Assembly (NCBI GenBank): GCA_951799405.1 | Contig: OX637339.1 | Location: forward strand, 1,736,001 to 1,800,000 | From: Agapetus fuscipes | Taxonomy: Eukaryota > Arthropoda > Insecta > Trichoptera > Glossosomatidae | Reading direction: 5' to 3' | DNA length: 64,000 bases | In this document: positions 42,901-52,204 of the stretch, piece by piece | Numbering within the stretch: position 1 is the first letter of the stretch | Layout of the letters: each line of letters begins with the position of its first letter | Translations under genes and position numbers: made by a program | Notes under the pieces: generated by a model | What the model saw: only the letters and a program-made list of their open reading frames with translations | Told to the model about the DNA's origin: nothing | Database searches by the model: none

Positions 42901-45900
42901 GTTACATAAGAAATATAATAGTAGCAATTACAAAAAAACATGGCCAAATATATGTTGACACAGATATAAAATTTAGGAAGTTGGAAATAATTACAAGATG
43001 TTAATTACAAGTAACTAATTACAAGAAAAAAAAAAAAATACTGCTCTCAAAACAGAATATGATGTGAAAAAAAATGTAAATTTAAAAATAAAGAAAATCA
43101 GTTCTCCCTGAGTGAAGCACCCACCGCTTTGCGAAAGTGCGCCGTCTCTAAATGAAAAATATCAATGCTACTGAAACACTTGTTATAAGTTTCACAGACC
43201 CGGTAAATTGGCGCGCTCTGAGCATAGTTAGTGCGACACACAGGGAGATGAAAGAGTTGGTCTACCGTGTGCCTGGTTCTGCGAGTTGGAATGTTGAGGG
43301 ATAACATACACAAGATATCAGGGTTATCAATTTTGTTGTGCAAAATGCCGTGGATTAACATCATGTCGCAAACAACACGCCTATCCTCTAGAGAGTCCAG
43401 CTTATGATAGTCAAGGGCTGACTTGTAATCAGGAAAAGATAAGTTAAACTTATAATTTATGTGTTTTATAAATCTTTTTTGTACTCTCTCGATACGTTTT
43501 ATATGCACCGCATAAGAGGGGGACCAAACAGGGGACATGTACTCAAGAAGTGAGCGAACCATTGTTGTGTAGAGAACTTTTAATACCGTAACTTTTTTGA
43601 AGGGTTTGCAAGTTCGCAAAATGAACCCGAGCACCCTGAATGATCTCTCCAAGACATTGTCAATATGATTCACGAAGGTGAGTTTGCTATCCATTATGAC
43701 ACCCAGATCTCGTACCCGGTCAACAGACTCGATAGGAAAATTGTTAATATAATAAATATGATTTAAGGGTGAAAGTTTACGCGAGAACGAGACCTTGTGA
43801 CATTTGCTAACATTAATGGATAGTCTATTGGCAGCACAATATTCTGAAAGCCGATCGAGATCTAATTGAAGTCTTGCACAGTCAGATGAATCAGAGATTC
43901 TCAAAAAAATCTTCATATCGTCAGCAAATAGGAGATGCTCTGCATGAAGAAAACAGTCACCAATATCGTGGATATACAAAGTAAAGAAAAGGGGTCCCAA
44001 ATGCGATCCCTGGGGAACACCGGAAGGAATGGTGACAAAGTTTGATTTGTAGCCTCCTATTACCACTGCCTGACGACGATTACGGATATAGGATTCTATC
44101 CATCTTAGAAGATCACCGTGGATTCCGAGCTTACTCAATTTGCTCAACAGAATGTTATGATTTACTCTGTCAAAAGCCTTGGCATAATCGGTGTAGATAA
44201 CGTCGGTCTGCAATCCCCTGTGCATGTTAGAAAATACATAGTCAGTGAAAGGTAAGAGATTAGATAAAACAGATCTATTGCGAAGGAAACCGTGCTGTTG
44301 GTCGCTGAATGATGATTTGAGAGAACCATAAAGTTGGTCGTATATTACACGCTCGAAGAGTTTACTTATAGCAGACAAAATTGAAATCGGACGGTAGTTT
44401 TTGATCAAATTATTGGGACCAGATTTATAAATAGGAGACACTAGAGCCTCTTTCCATATGTCAGGGAAAATACCCTCTCTTAAGGAGCGTGAGAAGAGTA
44501 TGGAGAGCGGCTCCGCCACAACCTCAGCACATCTGGCAAGAAGCAGAGGCGGCACCCCATCACTACCAGCACCCTTCGTTACGTCAAGGTTGGAGAGATA
44601 TGTAGTTAAAATATTTCTGTCAGTAGAACAACAACCAAGGCCAGTCAGGTTAGGTTTTCCTGGCTCAGAAGAATGAACGGTGGAACTATGGGTGTCATGA
44701 TCAAACATAGAGAAAAAGTAATCGGAGAAAGCGATGGAGATTTCCTTGCCACCATTAACAGAATTTGTTCCATCAGTAGACATACACATGGGAATTGAAT
44801 TATTTTTGCGTCTGCTTTTAACAAAGCTCCAGAATGCTCTAGGGTTTTCTTGTATGTTAGTTTCAGCGGAAATAATGAACTGAGAAAAGCACTCCTTGGC
44901 CATAGCTTTCTGACGGGATCGTAGTAATGTGAAAGTATGATAGTCAGAAGGGTTTTTAAATTTCATAAATTTATTATGGTAGCGAATTTTTTCCCTAGTG
45001 ATCTTTATCAAGGGTGCACTATACCATAATGGAAAATGGTGGTTGCGGTTTAAGCGTCGGGTAGGTATGAATTGATCAATGGAGTAATTTAATATATCAT
45101 AAAATGCTGTCGCAGCGGTGTTAAGGGGAGATGCTGTCAAAACATCGGACCAGTTGACCTCAGCGAGAAAACCTCTTAGTGCCTTGTAGTCACCCTTTTT
45201 AAATAAGTATATAATGCGTTGAGGTTCATGTAATTGGAGAAGTGGCTGGGAAGACAAAACCAGTTCTATCGCTGGGTGGTGAGAGTCTTCAGGTACGAAA
45301 GGAAGACCAGAATGAATTATCCCCGACACTAGAGGAGCGTTACACAAAATAAGATCAAGAGTACGATTAAGGGAGTTTTTGATGGAATTAAATTGATAAA
45401 AGCCGAGAAAAGACAATGTATCTATGAAACTACTCGAGCATGAAGAAGAGTAGTTAGTGGGACAGAGAAACTGCTCACCCGGGGTATCAGACCACTCGAT
45501 ATCTGACATGTTAAAATCACCAAGAATTAAGAAGATATCATCTGGTAGGTCTTCTGTAAGTTTGGAAAGGAGCTTAAGGAAGCTTTCGATATGCGAATTG
45601 TATTCAGTGCCTTTAGGTACATAAACACAGGCCAAGTGTAAGTTTTTGGTAGTGTTACCACTACAGCTGATTGGCAAGGTAACCCAAACAGACTCTGCAT
45701 CACAGGTCCACTCCTATGTATAAAGGGAATGTAACAGGTAAGCGTGGAAGGGGAAGACCTAGGAAACAATGGATTGATCAGATAAATGAGATTGCGAATG
45801 AATGGAATTTACAGAGTGGAAACAAGAGAAGAGCATGCATGAAAAGAGTGATGAACTTAGATGAGATGAAAGAAGTATGCAAGGACAGAGTCAAGTGGAG

Positions 45901-48425
45901 GCACTTGTGTGGAGGTACTGGCCACCCCTAGAGGAAAGGCAGCAGGATACAAGACAAGACAAGACAAGTTACCCATTACCCATTGCAATAGCTTAATCTA
46001 CCTAGTGCCTTCCATTTCTCTCAGTTCATTACTTAGCTATAAAAGGGAATGTAATGGGTAAGCGTAGAAGGGGAAGACCTAGGAAAGAATGGATCGATCA
46101 GATAAGTGCGATTGCGAATGAATGGAATTTACAGAGTGAAAACAGGAAAAGAGCATGCATGAAAAGAGTGATGAAATTAGATGAGATGAAAGAAGTATGC
46201 AAGGACAGAGTCAAGTGGAGGCACTTGTGTGGAGGTACCGGCCACCCCTAGAGGAATGGCAGCAGGATACAAGATAAGACAAGACATTTGTATGGATTAC
46301 TCTGAAAATCATTTACAAAAGCTGATTACTCGCTGTCAGTCTTGCCTACACGTCCAATCAAACATCAAATTTTCACATCAACTTGTTATCAATATATTTT
46401 TTTTTTTTTTTTTCAAAAACATAGTTTTATTTTCACAATAATATTTTCTACCTCAAGTACTTTCGACCTTCAATATTCAGGTCATTATCAAGAGTATTGA
46501 ATAGTGAAGGTCAAACGTACTTGAGGTAGAAAATATTATTGGGAAAATAAAACTATGTTTTTGAAAAAAATAATTTTATTTTAAATAAAATGAATTTTCA
46601 CTGTGTGAATACACAAACCCTACAAAATCACATACTTATTAAAAATACATACTTACTTATTTTCTCTGATGTATTGACCATCGTTGCAGGGGTCATCATC
46701 AGGGTGTGACAGGTTAATGAATACCTACATGGATTTGAAATAGTTATGGAACAATGGACTTTATGGACATCGAATACCGCTTGTATCACTAAAAACCAAA
46801 AAATATCTAAAAATGCTTGGTTGCATACTTACCACCTTGATGTATGGAAGTGAAGCCTGGACAGTGAGTGAAAGTGAAATTAGGAAAATCCATACTGTTG
46901 AAATGGGCTTTGTAAGAAGTATGATTGGGAAAAAAACAAGAGTGATAGGATGAGGAATGATCATCAAGATCAACAAGATAAAGTGTGAAAGTAGGATTTT
47001 TAGTAGGATTGTGATTACGCGCGAAGCGAGTTCTCTCGCGTTTTTCTTCATTCGGTGTATATGCTTCGAGAGCTCCTCAATCCGACAATGATCGAGATGC
47101 CTCGAAGACAATTGGGACGCAATATCTGCCCCGAGAGCCTGGATTCTGTTGGTCAGGGCAACAAGGAAAGGACCGAAGGAATTGCCACTCACCTTGCTGC
47201 TTCCGTGGTCCAGGCCTCGTTCGAACTGCAGTCTTGTCCCCGATTTCCGGCTGCTTCTCTCCACGCAGCGATCCCGTTGCACACACGACTTGCACTCGGG
47301 ATTAGGGTTATAACCTTCCTACACGAAGGTTACCACGTTCGACACAACGATCTTCCTACAAGAAGAATCTTGGACCAGTTCCACACGACAACCTTTCTAG
47401 TCAAAGGTATGCAAACAAGTGGCAATATAGGTAGGTAATACAGATTTTTGGGCATTGTGGTAAAGTTGTGAACAAGGATAGGTATTAATTTAGGGAATGA
47501 CCAACAGATGTCGCTTTGGCGCGAACAGATTGTAAAAAATGTATTTATATTTGTTTGTTGATCCAGGAGGAGCTAGCGATGGTGAGTCGGGAGTTGGAGG
47601 AGATGCGCAGCAGTAGACGCACCACAGCGCAGTCCCTCACACAGACAGCCAACGCTACTGAAGCAACACTCAGGTAAGCTTCAAGCATTCATGTAGGAAC
47701 TAAGGAATCATACGAAATATGCTTCCACATGCTGCATGTGTACATACAAACAAACCAAACCTCACATGAGCACGAACCTCGCAACTCCTGCTGCCTTTCC
47801 TTGAAACCAAGGTGGCAGTGGCAAAAGTGAACCAAGTTTTTACAGAATGGGGGGTCAGCCTCATACTAACCTATTAGTCAAGGAACATGCAAACGATAAA
47901 ACAGTCAATCTTTTTAGGTATAATTCTTTTTTCAAAAAACTGGCCATGGCACAAAATTGACAATTACAAAATCAGTTTTCCAACAGTGTACTCTTGAAAA
48001 TGAGATAAGCAAGTCAAACTACTTCAGGTGAAATAAATTTTCAGTTTGTGAAAATAAAATTGTGTTTTGTAAAAAACGGTATAATAATCTATAATATCTA
48101 TAATCTAAGTTGCAAGGATATATTCATTTAAAGCTCTCAGATGTATGCCCACAAACCAACACGTGTAGTTCGCGCTTGCAAATGCTGAATGTGTACTTAC
48201 AAATAAAATCCAAACCTCAAATGAACATAAGCCCCACAACTTTTGCCGACCTTCCCTGACACAGGGGTGACATTGGCAAAGTGAACCATTATACCTTCTA
48301 TACCTTCTGATAAAAAAGTTTTTATAGTTTTCAATCATTTAATGACGATATTTCTTGATTTCAGAGATGTAATGCTGAGCCTGCAGCAACTGCGAGGGCT
48401 GGCTTCCTCGTTGGACCCTCCTTGA
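36973..48425 (+). CDS. ENTR1: Endosome-associated trafficking regulator 1 (ENTR1/SDCCAG3 homologue)
   Basis: Seven exons with consistent phases: 36973-37156, 39038-39634, 39945-40114, 41257-41556, 42505-42567, 47567-47673, 48365-48425. They make a complete frame of 493 codons plus TGA. Family proteins are endosomal adaptors involved in receptor recycling and cytokinesis. Supporting features: ESPFSFKHFL just after the first intron, equivalent to the NPFSFxxFL block of ENTR1; LPDFVQDHLLVEQ; a long Ser/Pro-rich low-complexity middle; a coiled coil in exon 4 made of 14-residue repeats; and a C-terminal helix SLTQTANATEATLRDVMLS like the family's end. The donor of exon 1 (A|GTTTGT) is weak, but it alone keeps the frame. 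Introns hold SINEs, LINEs and a Harbinger MITE. Assignment rests on motif memory, not on an alignment. Confidence 0.75.
37157..38019. other. ENTR1 intron 1, left part
   Basis: No gene. Contains a tRNA-like stretch at 37597-37680 (GGGCAGTCTAGTGGTTAAC and a decayed B box), and an AT-rich tract with a short GC-rich island at 37810-37940 (CGCAGCGCGGCCTGC, AGATCCATCGACGTCAC). Confidence 0.45.
38025..38278 (-). repeat. R250 repeat copy, near consensus
   Basis: ATCTAATCTAAGCTGC at the left and ATACCAACCTATAAGTCAAGG at the right (plus strand). One of the best-preserved dispersed copies. Confidence 0.75.
38420..38980. mobile_element. PIF/Harbinger-type MITE with TAA duplication
   Basis: The termini GGGCCGTTCTTATAAACG and CGGATGTTTATAAGAACGG with CCC are inverted partners. 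TAA flanks both ends (38417-38419 and 38981-38983). A 3-bp TWA duplication and GGGCC-type ends are typical of PIF/Harbinger. No transposase coding in the 561 bases. Intron 1 of ENTR1. Confidence 0.8.
39038..39634 (+). CDS. ENTR1: ENTR1 exon 2, low-complexity region
   Basis: 597 bases. Begins by completing a Lys codon, then SSTQTPRKEESPFSFKHFL. The middle is Ser/Thr/Lys-rich. The end holds LPSLPDFVQDHLLVEQAYG and repeated short LPxF/LPxxL motifs (LENLPDFTLN, LPEELYQGEE, FPLDLPANPT), which look like linear interaction motifs in a disordered chain. Confidence 0.75.
40381..40580 (+). mobile_element. (GAT)n LINE tail joined to SINE-B 3' half
   Basis: (ATG)n with TTTCTTTATCAGCGCCCC (LINE tail orientation minus, as at 16925) runs directly into GGGAGCTGGGAAGCCCCC and the 3' half of SINE-B ending GTGTAGCTTAG. 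Confidence 0.6.
40912..41221 (+). mobile_element. SINE-A with CR1-like tail, full length
   Basis: GACCGGTCCGTAGTCCAGTG, GGTTGTGGATTCGGATCCC, body, GAGGGCTCTTGAGGTGTGAT, CAGCGCTCACCAAATAAATC, (ATT)n. Ends 35 bases before ENTR1 exon 4. Confidence 0.85.
41257..41556 (+). CDS. ENTR1: ENTR1 exon 4, coiled coil of 14-residue repeats
   Basis: Exactly 100 codons, phase 0 at both ends. After NASWLRHEVSEVRASAQQAQ come four copies of a 14-residue unit, REATEARSAEQQAR, REAAEARLAEQQAR, REATEARSGEQQAR, REAAEARATAAQLAR. Two heptads per unit with Ala at core positions indicates a long Ala-rich coiled coil. The DNA repeats too (42-base period), so the segment grew by tandem duplication. A donor at 41557 follows. 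Confidence 0.78.
41625..41825 (+). pseudogene. LINE C-terminal fragment
   Basis: Encodes LLHAIMEGMIEGAYSKGRPR, then QEYLEDLLVDVRCSSYADLK and REEWRRRVKEIATSQSQD stop. The GRPR and the EEWRRRV patterns are the usual extreme C-terminus of non-LTR retrotransposon polyproteins. ENTR1 intron 4. Confidence 0.7.
41830..42504. other. ENTR1 intron 4, right part
   Basis: No gene or clear repeat seen. TCTGACGTCATCGGAAG and TTTATGATGTCAAAC near 42225-42300 lie in an imperfect inverted repeat (GAGAAACCCAT with GGGTTTCTC). Confidence 0.4.
42590..42854 (+). pseudogene. LINE fragment, part upstream of a nested insertion
   Basis: Encodes FYPTLMYGSESWTLNEREVN, CTVEMAHLRSMTGKTLKDRV and RNEWVLNECGVKE; LMYGSExWT is the conserved C-terminal motif of this LINE type. 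The frame runs into TGTAT at 42850-42854 and resumes at 45717 after the nested LINE. Starts 20 bases after the donor of ENTR1 exon 5. Confidence 0.75.
42855..45716 (-). mobile_element. 5'-truncated Jockey/CR1-group LINE, recent insertion
   Basis: 2862 bases flanked by TGTAT on both sides (42850-42854, 45717-45721). On the minus strand it has one open frame, and its 3' tail is (TAAAA)n, seen as TTTTATTTTATTTT at 42858-42892. Cut off at the 5' side inside the endonuclease domain. Confidence 0.9.
43098..45713 (-). CDS. LINE ORF2: partial endonuclease and intact reverse transcriptase
   Basis: About 870 codons, open from the truncation point to TGA-free end at 43098; there is no natural start because the 5' part is missing. 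The N-terminal part holds the last motif of the AP-like endonuclease (FLILGDFNMSDIEWSD). Reverse transcriptase motifs follow: YRPISILSAISKLFERV, DYAKAFDRVNHNILL (catalytic Asp), PSGVPQGSHLGPLFF, LLFADDMKIF (FADD catalytic pair), DLGVIMDSKLTF. The C-terminal third has VRSLLEYMSPVWSP and a Cys-poor tail ending ASLREN. The absence of stops over 2.6 kb shows a young copy. Jockey or CR1 group; the clade is not settled. It is transcribed, if at all, antisense to ENTR1. Confidence 0.9.
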   Translation of the reverse strand, partial: EWTCDAESVWVTLPISCSGNTTKNLHLACVYVPKGTEYNSHIESFLKLLSKLTEDLPDDIFLILGDFNMSDIEWSDTPGEQFLCPTNYSSSCSSSFIDTLSFLGFYQFNSIKNSLNRTLDLILCNAPLVSGIIHSGLPFVPEDSHHPAIELVLSSQPLLQLHEPQRIIYLFKKGDYKALRGFLAEVNWSDVLTASPLNTAATAFYDILNYSIDQFIPTRRLNRNHHFPLWYSAPLIKITREKIRYHNKFMKFKNPSDYHTFTLLRSRQKAMAKECFSQFIISAETNIQENPRAFWSFVKSRRKNNSIPMCMSTDGTNSVNGGKEISIAFSDYFFSMFDHDTHSSTVHSSEPGKPNLTGLGCCSTDRNILTTYLSNLDVTKGAGSDGVPPLLLARCAEVVAEPLSILFSRSLREGIFPDIWKEALVSPIYKSGPNNLIKNYRPISILSAISKLFERVIYDQLYGSLKSSFSDQQHGFLRNRSVLSNLLPFTDYVFSNMHRGLQTDVIYTDYAKAFDRVNHNILLSKLSKLGIHGDLLRWIESYIRNRRQAVVIGGYKSNFVTIPSGVPQGSHLGPLFFTLYIHDIGDCFLHAEHLLFADDMKIFLRISDSSDCARLQLDLDRLSEYCAANRLSINVSKCHKVSFSRKLSPLNHIYYINNFPIESVDRVRDLGVIMDSKLTFVNHIDNVLERSFRVLGFILRTCKPFKKVTVLKVLYTTMVRSLLEYMSPVWSPSYAVHIKRIERVQKRFIKHINYKFNLSFPDYKSALDYHKLDSLEDRRVVCDMMLIHGILHNKIDNPDILCMLSLNIPTRRTRHTVDQLFHLPVCRTNYAQSAPIYRVCETYNKCFSSIDIFHLETAHFRKAVGASLREN
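45717..45965 (+). pseudogene. LINE fragment, part downstream of the nested insertion
   Basis: Continues the frame of 42590-42854: YKGNVTGKRGRGRPRKQW, IDQINEIANEWNLQSGNKRR, MNLDEMKEVCKDRVKWRHLC, GGTGHP stop. Ends with (ACAAG)n. Confidence 0.8.
46035..46290 (+). pseudogene. Second copy of the same LINE C-terminus
   Basis: KGNVMGKRRRGRPRKEW, IDQISAIANEWNLQSENRKR and RVKWRHLCGGTGHP stop, then (ACAAG)n ending near 46288. About 93% like the preceding copy by eye. Two adjacent 3' ends in the same orientation. Confidence 0.8.
46395..46585. mobile_element. Palindromic Penelope-like element
   Basis: Arms TTTTTTCAAAAACATAG, TTTTATTTTCACAATAAT, TTTTCTACCTCAAGTAC and inverted copies. Left arm in reverse complement reads TTGATAATGACC, TGAATATTGA, AGGTCGAAAGTAC. 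ENTR1 intron 5. Confidence 0.65.
46590..46725 (-). mobile_element. Solo Penelope-like terminal fragment
   Basis: GAATTTTCACTGTGTGAAT, TTATTTTCTCTGATGTATTG, ACCATCGTTGCAGGGGTC, ATCATCAGGGTG. In reverse complement: CTGATGATGACC, loop, GGTCAATACATC. Same TTTTCACTGTGTGAATAC phrase occurs at 19395. Confidence 0.5.
46785..47000 (+). pseudogene. LINE C-terminal fragment
   Basis: Encodes YLKMLGCILTTLMYGSEAWT, VSESEIRKIHTVEMGFVRSM, IGKKT. Same LMYGSExWT motif as 42590. Breaks near 46950. Confidence 0.65.
47001..47440 (-). other. Unassigned GC-balanced segment with open frame
   Basis: Minus strand is open over RDRCVERSSRKSG, FGPFLVALTNRIQALGADIA, SQLSSRHLDHCRIEELSKHI, HRMKKNARELASR. The composition differs from the surrounding intron and the predicted helix-rich character would fit a transposon ORF1, but I recognise no domain. 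Not expected to be host coding because it lies in the ENTR1 intron in antisense. Confidence 0.35.
47720..47890 (-). repeat. R250 repeat copy
   Basis: CATGCTGCATGTGTACATAC, GTGAACCAAGTTTTTACAG, ACTAACCTATTAGTCAAGG. Lies just after ENTR1 exon 6. Confidence 0.65.
48105..48295 (-). repeat. R250 repeat copy, uninterrupted comparator
   Basis: TAATCTAAGTTGCAAGG to TTGGCAAAGTGAACCATT. Contains AGCTCTCAGATGTATGCCCA, the intact site that is interrupted at 24761. Confidence 0.7.
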
Positions 48426-48546
48426 GTCAGCTCGCTGGCCGCTCAGCTGTAAAGGCTAACGGCCCAACTCACTCCCTCGTTAGTAAGCTAAAATGGAACC
48501 ATACAGTGCCTAACGCAATCAAGTGACCATTCAACAATCATTTGTG

Positions 48547-48552
48547 AATAAA
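48547..48552 (+). promoter_or_regulatory. ENTR1 polyadenylation signal
   Basis: AATAAA in TTTGTGAATAAAGTATTG, 122 bases after the TGA stop, followed by a T/G-rich stretch. Confidence 0.6.
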
Positions 48553-48771
48553 GTATTGTGCGGCAGATTGCGGACCAGTGTATTGAGTGACTCTGCCATA
48601 ATGTGTGTGAATTTCTGTGAATTGAATTTGAATTATAATCGAAAGTGCTTTGTTTTATAAAATGCCTAAGAGTGTTTCAGTGTAATACGTTTGTTTTGCG
48701 GCCATTCTTGTAAACGCATTTGTATATTTTACGTCGGATCTTCTTTGCTTCTATTTTAGTAGTTCTGTACT

Positions 48772-49014
48772 GTACCCTTAGTACGAGTTGCAAAACTTGA
48801 GTTATGTAAAGTTTACGGCAATTATTAAAGAGTGATTTCCCCCAAAATCTGCCGTTTGTGTTTGTTGGAACTTGATTTCCTTCATCACTGTAACGCTTTT
48901 GCTAAGACCAAAAAGTGTAAGAAACAAAAACGGAAGATTTTGGGAGAAATCACGCTTTAATATTTTCCGTAAACTTTACTTTTCTCACGTTTTGCAACTC
49001 GTACTAAGGGTACT
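48772..49014. mobile_element. MITE with CCCTTAGTACGAG termini, copy 3
   Basis: Inverted orientation relative to 5571 and 9332, with the same subterminal blocks. Just downstream of ENTR1. Confidence 0.8.
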
Positions 49015-49319
49015 GATAATACAACGTTAACATTGTAAATCTCATCTCTATTGCGTAAAACAAAAATTCAAACCCAGTCTCAGTGTGTTCAGATTCTTTA
49101 GTTTTTTTTTTTCAGAGAACAATGAATTAAAAAAGATGTGATTATATGGTATGACAAATAACTTGTGGATTTTTATAAGAATGGCTGTCACATTTAGGTG
49201 ATGCAGTGGAATTCATTTATTAAGAAGTAATTTAGAGACCAAATCATTAAAATAAGATACTTGAGGTCCTTCAGGCGGTATCCTTATTATTTACTACAAT
49301 GGGCTTTTCTTCAGATGAT

Positions 49320-49606
49320 GAAATGATTATGATTTATTTTCGGTGGCGCCGTTTAATGATCACAGACCATCTCAAGGGCGCCGTGGCTCTTCGAAAACAG
49401 CATTTTCTCAAGTCCTCTTCTGAAGGTGATGCTTGGCTGGTCAGAGACTTTGCTCGACAGGCAGCTTGTTCCAAATGAAATGAAATGATGAAGAAGCCCA
49501 TCGTAGATATGGGCAAAATGTCCGGAAGCTCCAGCTCCCATAGATCACGGCAATAGATCCCGGAAATCTCCAGCATCATCAGCCGGCCGTGTAAGCCTAA
49601 AACTCT
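49320..49606 (-). pseudogene. LINE C-terminal fragment and CCGGCCG-family copy
   Basis: 49320-49480 has the same 3' side as 16925-17170 (GGTGGCGCCGTTTAATG, CCATCTCAAGGGCGCC). 49490-49606 is a CCGGCCG-family copy (TCCGGAAGCTCCAGCTCCC, CATCATCAGCCGGCCGTG). Confidence 0.6.
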
Positions 49607-49609
49607 TAT

Positions 49610-50520
49610 TATTATTATTTATCTGTTAACTCAGGGGAAAACCTATTATCCAGCGGGCCAAGGGGTGGTTAAACCGGGGCTGTTTTATTTTAAACATACG
49701 CTGGGACTGTTGCCTTTGACCTCTGGTTCTGATATATTTGTGATTTCTAATATATTAGGCTCTTTCTGTCGCATTTGATGTTTTTACATTTCAAAAATAT
49801 TAAAGTTTTGAAAAGACAATGAAAGCTATATTGAAACTTAAAATGATTAATCAATAATGATAAAAGAAAAACAGCTTTGTTTTCGATTACGTGAGTATTT
49901 ATTTTTATATACCACTAATCAATTTTTATATTGGTTATCAAATTCCTTGTTTTGTCAATTTAACTGGATTCCACTGTATTGTTAATAATTATTTTAAAGC
50001 TGATTTAATCTAAGTTGCTAGCCGCACCCCTTGTCCAGGATTGTAACATTTAAATCACTATTGTACAAGATGCATACAAAATATATCATCAAAAGGAAAT
50101 TCGGTGTTGAATTATTTAAAAATATATATTTGTGTTTTGTGACTATGTAATACCTACCTGTCAAATGGAATTATTTCATCTGGTAACAAAATATGACAGT
50201 TGAAATTGTCTATGGAATTTTTTTTTGGCCAATCAGAGCTCAGGTAATTGATTCTGTCAGTTTTCACACCCTTGTTCCATTTTCAAATAATCTATTTAAC
50301 AAAAACAATATATTTTTGCAATAACTTTGTAATATTTTATTTTCAAATATCAATTTCATTTTGAATAATTAAATACATTATTACAGATAGAAAGAAATGG
50401 CGGTTGATCTGTGATGTTGGCGGCTAGGGTTTGTTAAAGTGAATTTGGTTTTATGATTTAGTTTTTTATGTCCATGTATATATTGTTATTTTTATTCTTT
50501 GATTTTAAAAAATGTAATTT
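49610..50520. other. AT-rich intergenic DNA between convergent genes
   Basis: No gene or recognised element. Short (ATT)n at 49605-49620. Confidence 0.55.
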
Positions 50521-50524
50521 GTCA

Positions 50525-50790
50525 TGTATGTTCCTTGACTTATAGGTTGTTATGCGGCTGACCACCCATAATATAAAAATTGGTTCACTTTGCCAATGTC
50601 ACCCCTGTTTCAGGGAAGGACGGCAAGAGTTGCAAGGCTTATGTTCATTCGAGATTGGGTTTTTATATTGTAGGTCCACATGCGGCATGTGTTAGCGCGA
50701 AATTATACATATCTGCTTGTGGGAATGCATTTAGTATAAATCTTAAATGATATATATCTTTGCAGCTTAGATTAGATTAGATTAGAAATA
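50525..50790 (+). repeat. R250 repeat, best consensus-like copy
   Basis: TTCCTTGACTTATAGG, GCGGCTGACCACCCATAA, CACTTTGCCAATGTCACCCC, TCCACATGCGGCATGTG, GCAGCTTAGATTAGATTAG. Confidence 0.75.
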
Positions 50791-50826
50791 CAAAAAAATA
50801 ACAACTCTCTTAGTCAATGTATTTTA

Positions 50827-51099
50827 CTTAGTCCATAAATTACGTCATTCGCATTAAGGGGGGGGAGTCTGGTCTGCGGATGATGGCAAATGATGTACGA
50901 GTACCAAAAGTGACGTCGTTCTTGTAAATACCAATTTCTACAAAATATTATGTAAGTAATATAACATTATTCATTATTAAGCTCATCCATTATTACAGCA
51001 AGAGGGGGGGGGGGGTCATTAGATAATGACTATAGGATGATTGTAGGGGGGGGGGGTCGAAAATCAGCCAAAATCGATGACGTAATTTATGGACGGCCG
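50827..51099. mobile_element. MITE with G-runs, copy 2
   Basis: GTCCATAAATTACGTCATTC at the left and GATGACGTAATTTATGGACG at the right, here almost perfect inverted repeats. G-runs near 50860, 51005 and 51043 (7 to 13 G). Confidence 0.8.
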
Positions 51100-51189
51100 C
51101 TTATATGTTGATTTATAAATGTAAAAGTTGTAGTATTTTTTTTATTTTATTCAATTTAATAATTTGTTAATTTTTAGGATTCAAATTAA

Positions 51190-51290
51190 ACACTGTTTTG
51201 CTTTCATATGTACAATTTTTTTTTTAATTTTTACAAACGTTTTCGATCTATAATCATCCTCAGGTATTAAAATTTCAAAAATCATTTTTC
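51190..51290 (-). mobile_element. Solo Penelope-like terminal fragment
   Basis: In reverse complement: ATACCTGAGGATGAT, TATA, GATCGAAAACG, then TTAAAAAAAAAATTG. Same hairpin plan as the palindromes. Confidence 0.5.
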
Positions 51291-51324
51291 CTTTTTTAAG
51301 TTCCTTTCTTTTTAAGAAATCCTG

Positions 51325-51730
51325 TGCAGGAGACTTCCTAGATTCTAGAGACTCTAGGGGTCTATGACACTTGTTGTAGTGCCGCAGAGGTGTACGAGCT
51401 TGGTCGTCGCTACAAAGCGCCAATACTCAAGCAAGACCCAGTTGCTGTTTTTTTTTAGTAAACAGTCTTTGGTAAAGGTTTATGAATTTTTCAACCCAGC
51501 GAAGAGCACATTTGGAAATATAAATGGTATATTTTTGTGCTCCGCCGGGATTCGAATCCACAACCTTCCATTTACGAGTCCAAAGTGTTGCCATTGGACT
51601 ACGACCGGTCCAAGAAATGCCAACAGCACGCGGTGTACCTAGCGGTCACCCATCCAAGTAGCATCCGCGCCCGATGTTGCTTAACTTCGGTGATCTGATG
51701 GGAACCGGTGCTTTCAACATGGTATCGTCG
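51325..51730 (-). mobile_element. SINE-A5S, complete, minus strand
   Basis: 5S rRNA-like head at 51614-51730 in reverse complement (CACCGGTTCCCATCAGATC, ACCGAAGTTAAGCAACATC, GGGCGCGGATGCTACTTGG, ATGGGTGACC), then tRNA-like head (GGATTCGAATCCCGGCGG), SINE-A body, and the tail CTAGAATCTAGGAAGTC, CTGCACAGGATTTCTT. Confidence 0.85.
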
Positions 51731-51774
51731 ATTTCATTACTAAAACAATATTTGACTTTTGAAATATAGATTAA

Positions 51775-51935
51775 TTCAGCTCTACATTGCTACGGGTGCA
51801 CTGTTTGTCACGCTCAGTTACAGGTCCAAGAATGCGACGAAGCATTTTGTTATCAAAGACGTGAAGAGATTTACTTTGTTTCTGAGTCAGACACCAGGCT
51901 TCACATCCGTACAACACAAGTAACCTACAATCTGT
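51775..51935 (-). pseudogene. LINE C-terminal fragment
   Basis: Minus strand encodes LVLYGCEAWCLTQKQSKSL, HVFDNKMLRRILGPVTERDK. LYGCExW and RRILGP are conserved strings of the LINE polyprotein C-terminus. Confidence 0.75.
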
Positions 51936-52204
51936 ACAACACAACTATTATTTATACAATATGAAAATATAATTTGATACATCACAGCCGTGTCTATGTA
52001 CACAGTTAAATAACATCATGGAAATTTGTTTGTACAGTAAAAATGAATACTCCATAAAGGCAGAGAAATAGATAGGTACCAAGTTACCCGCAAATGCAAC
52101 TAAGCTACACCTATAGAGCAACGTCTTGCTGCGTTATCCCCTAAGGGTTTCACGTTTTTGTTAAAATTATGTATTGTTTCAGCCTCACATGTAAAGCATG
52201 TTTC

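Noticed and set aside
46761..47282. A 173-codon host gene on the minus strand
   Set aside because: Its last part is antisense of a LINE fragment and it lies in an ENTR1 intron; kept only as an unassigned segment.
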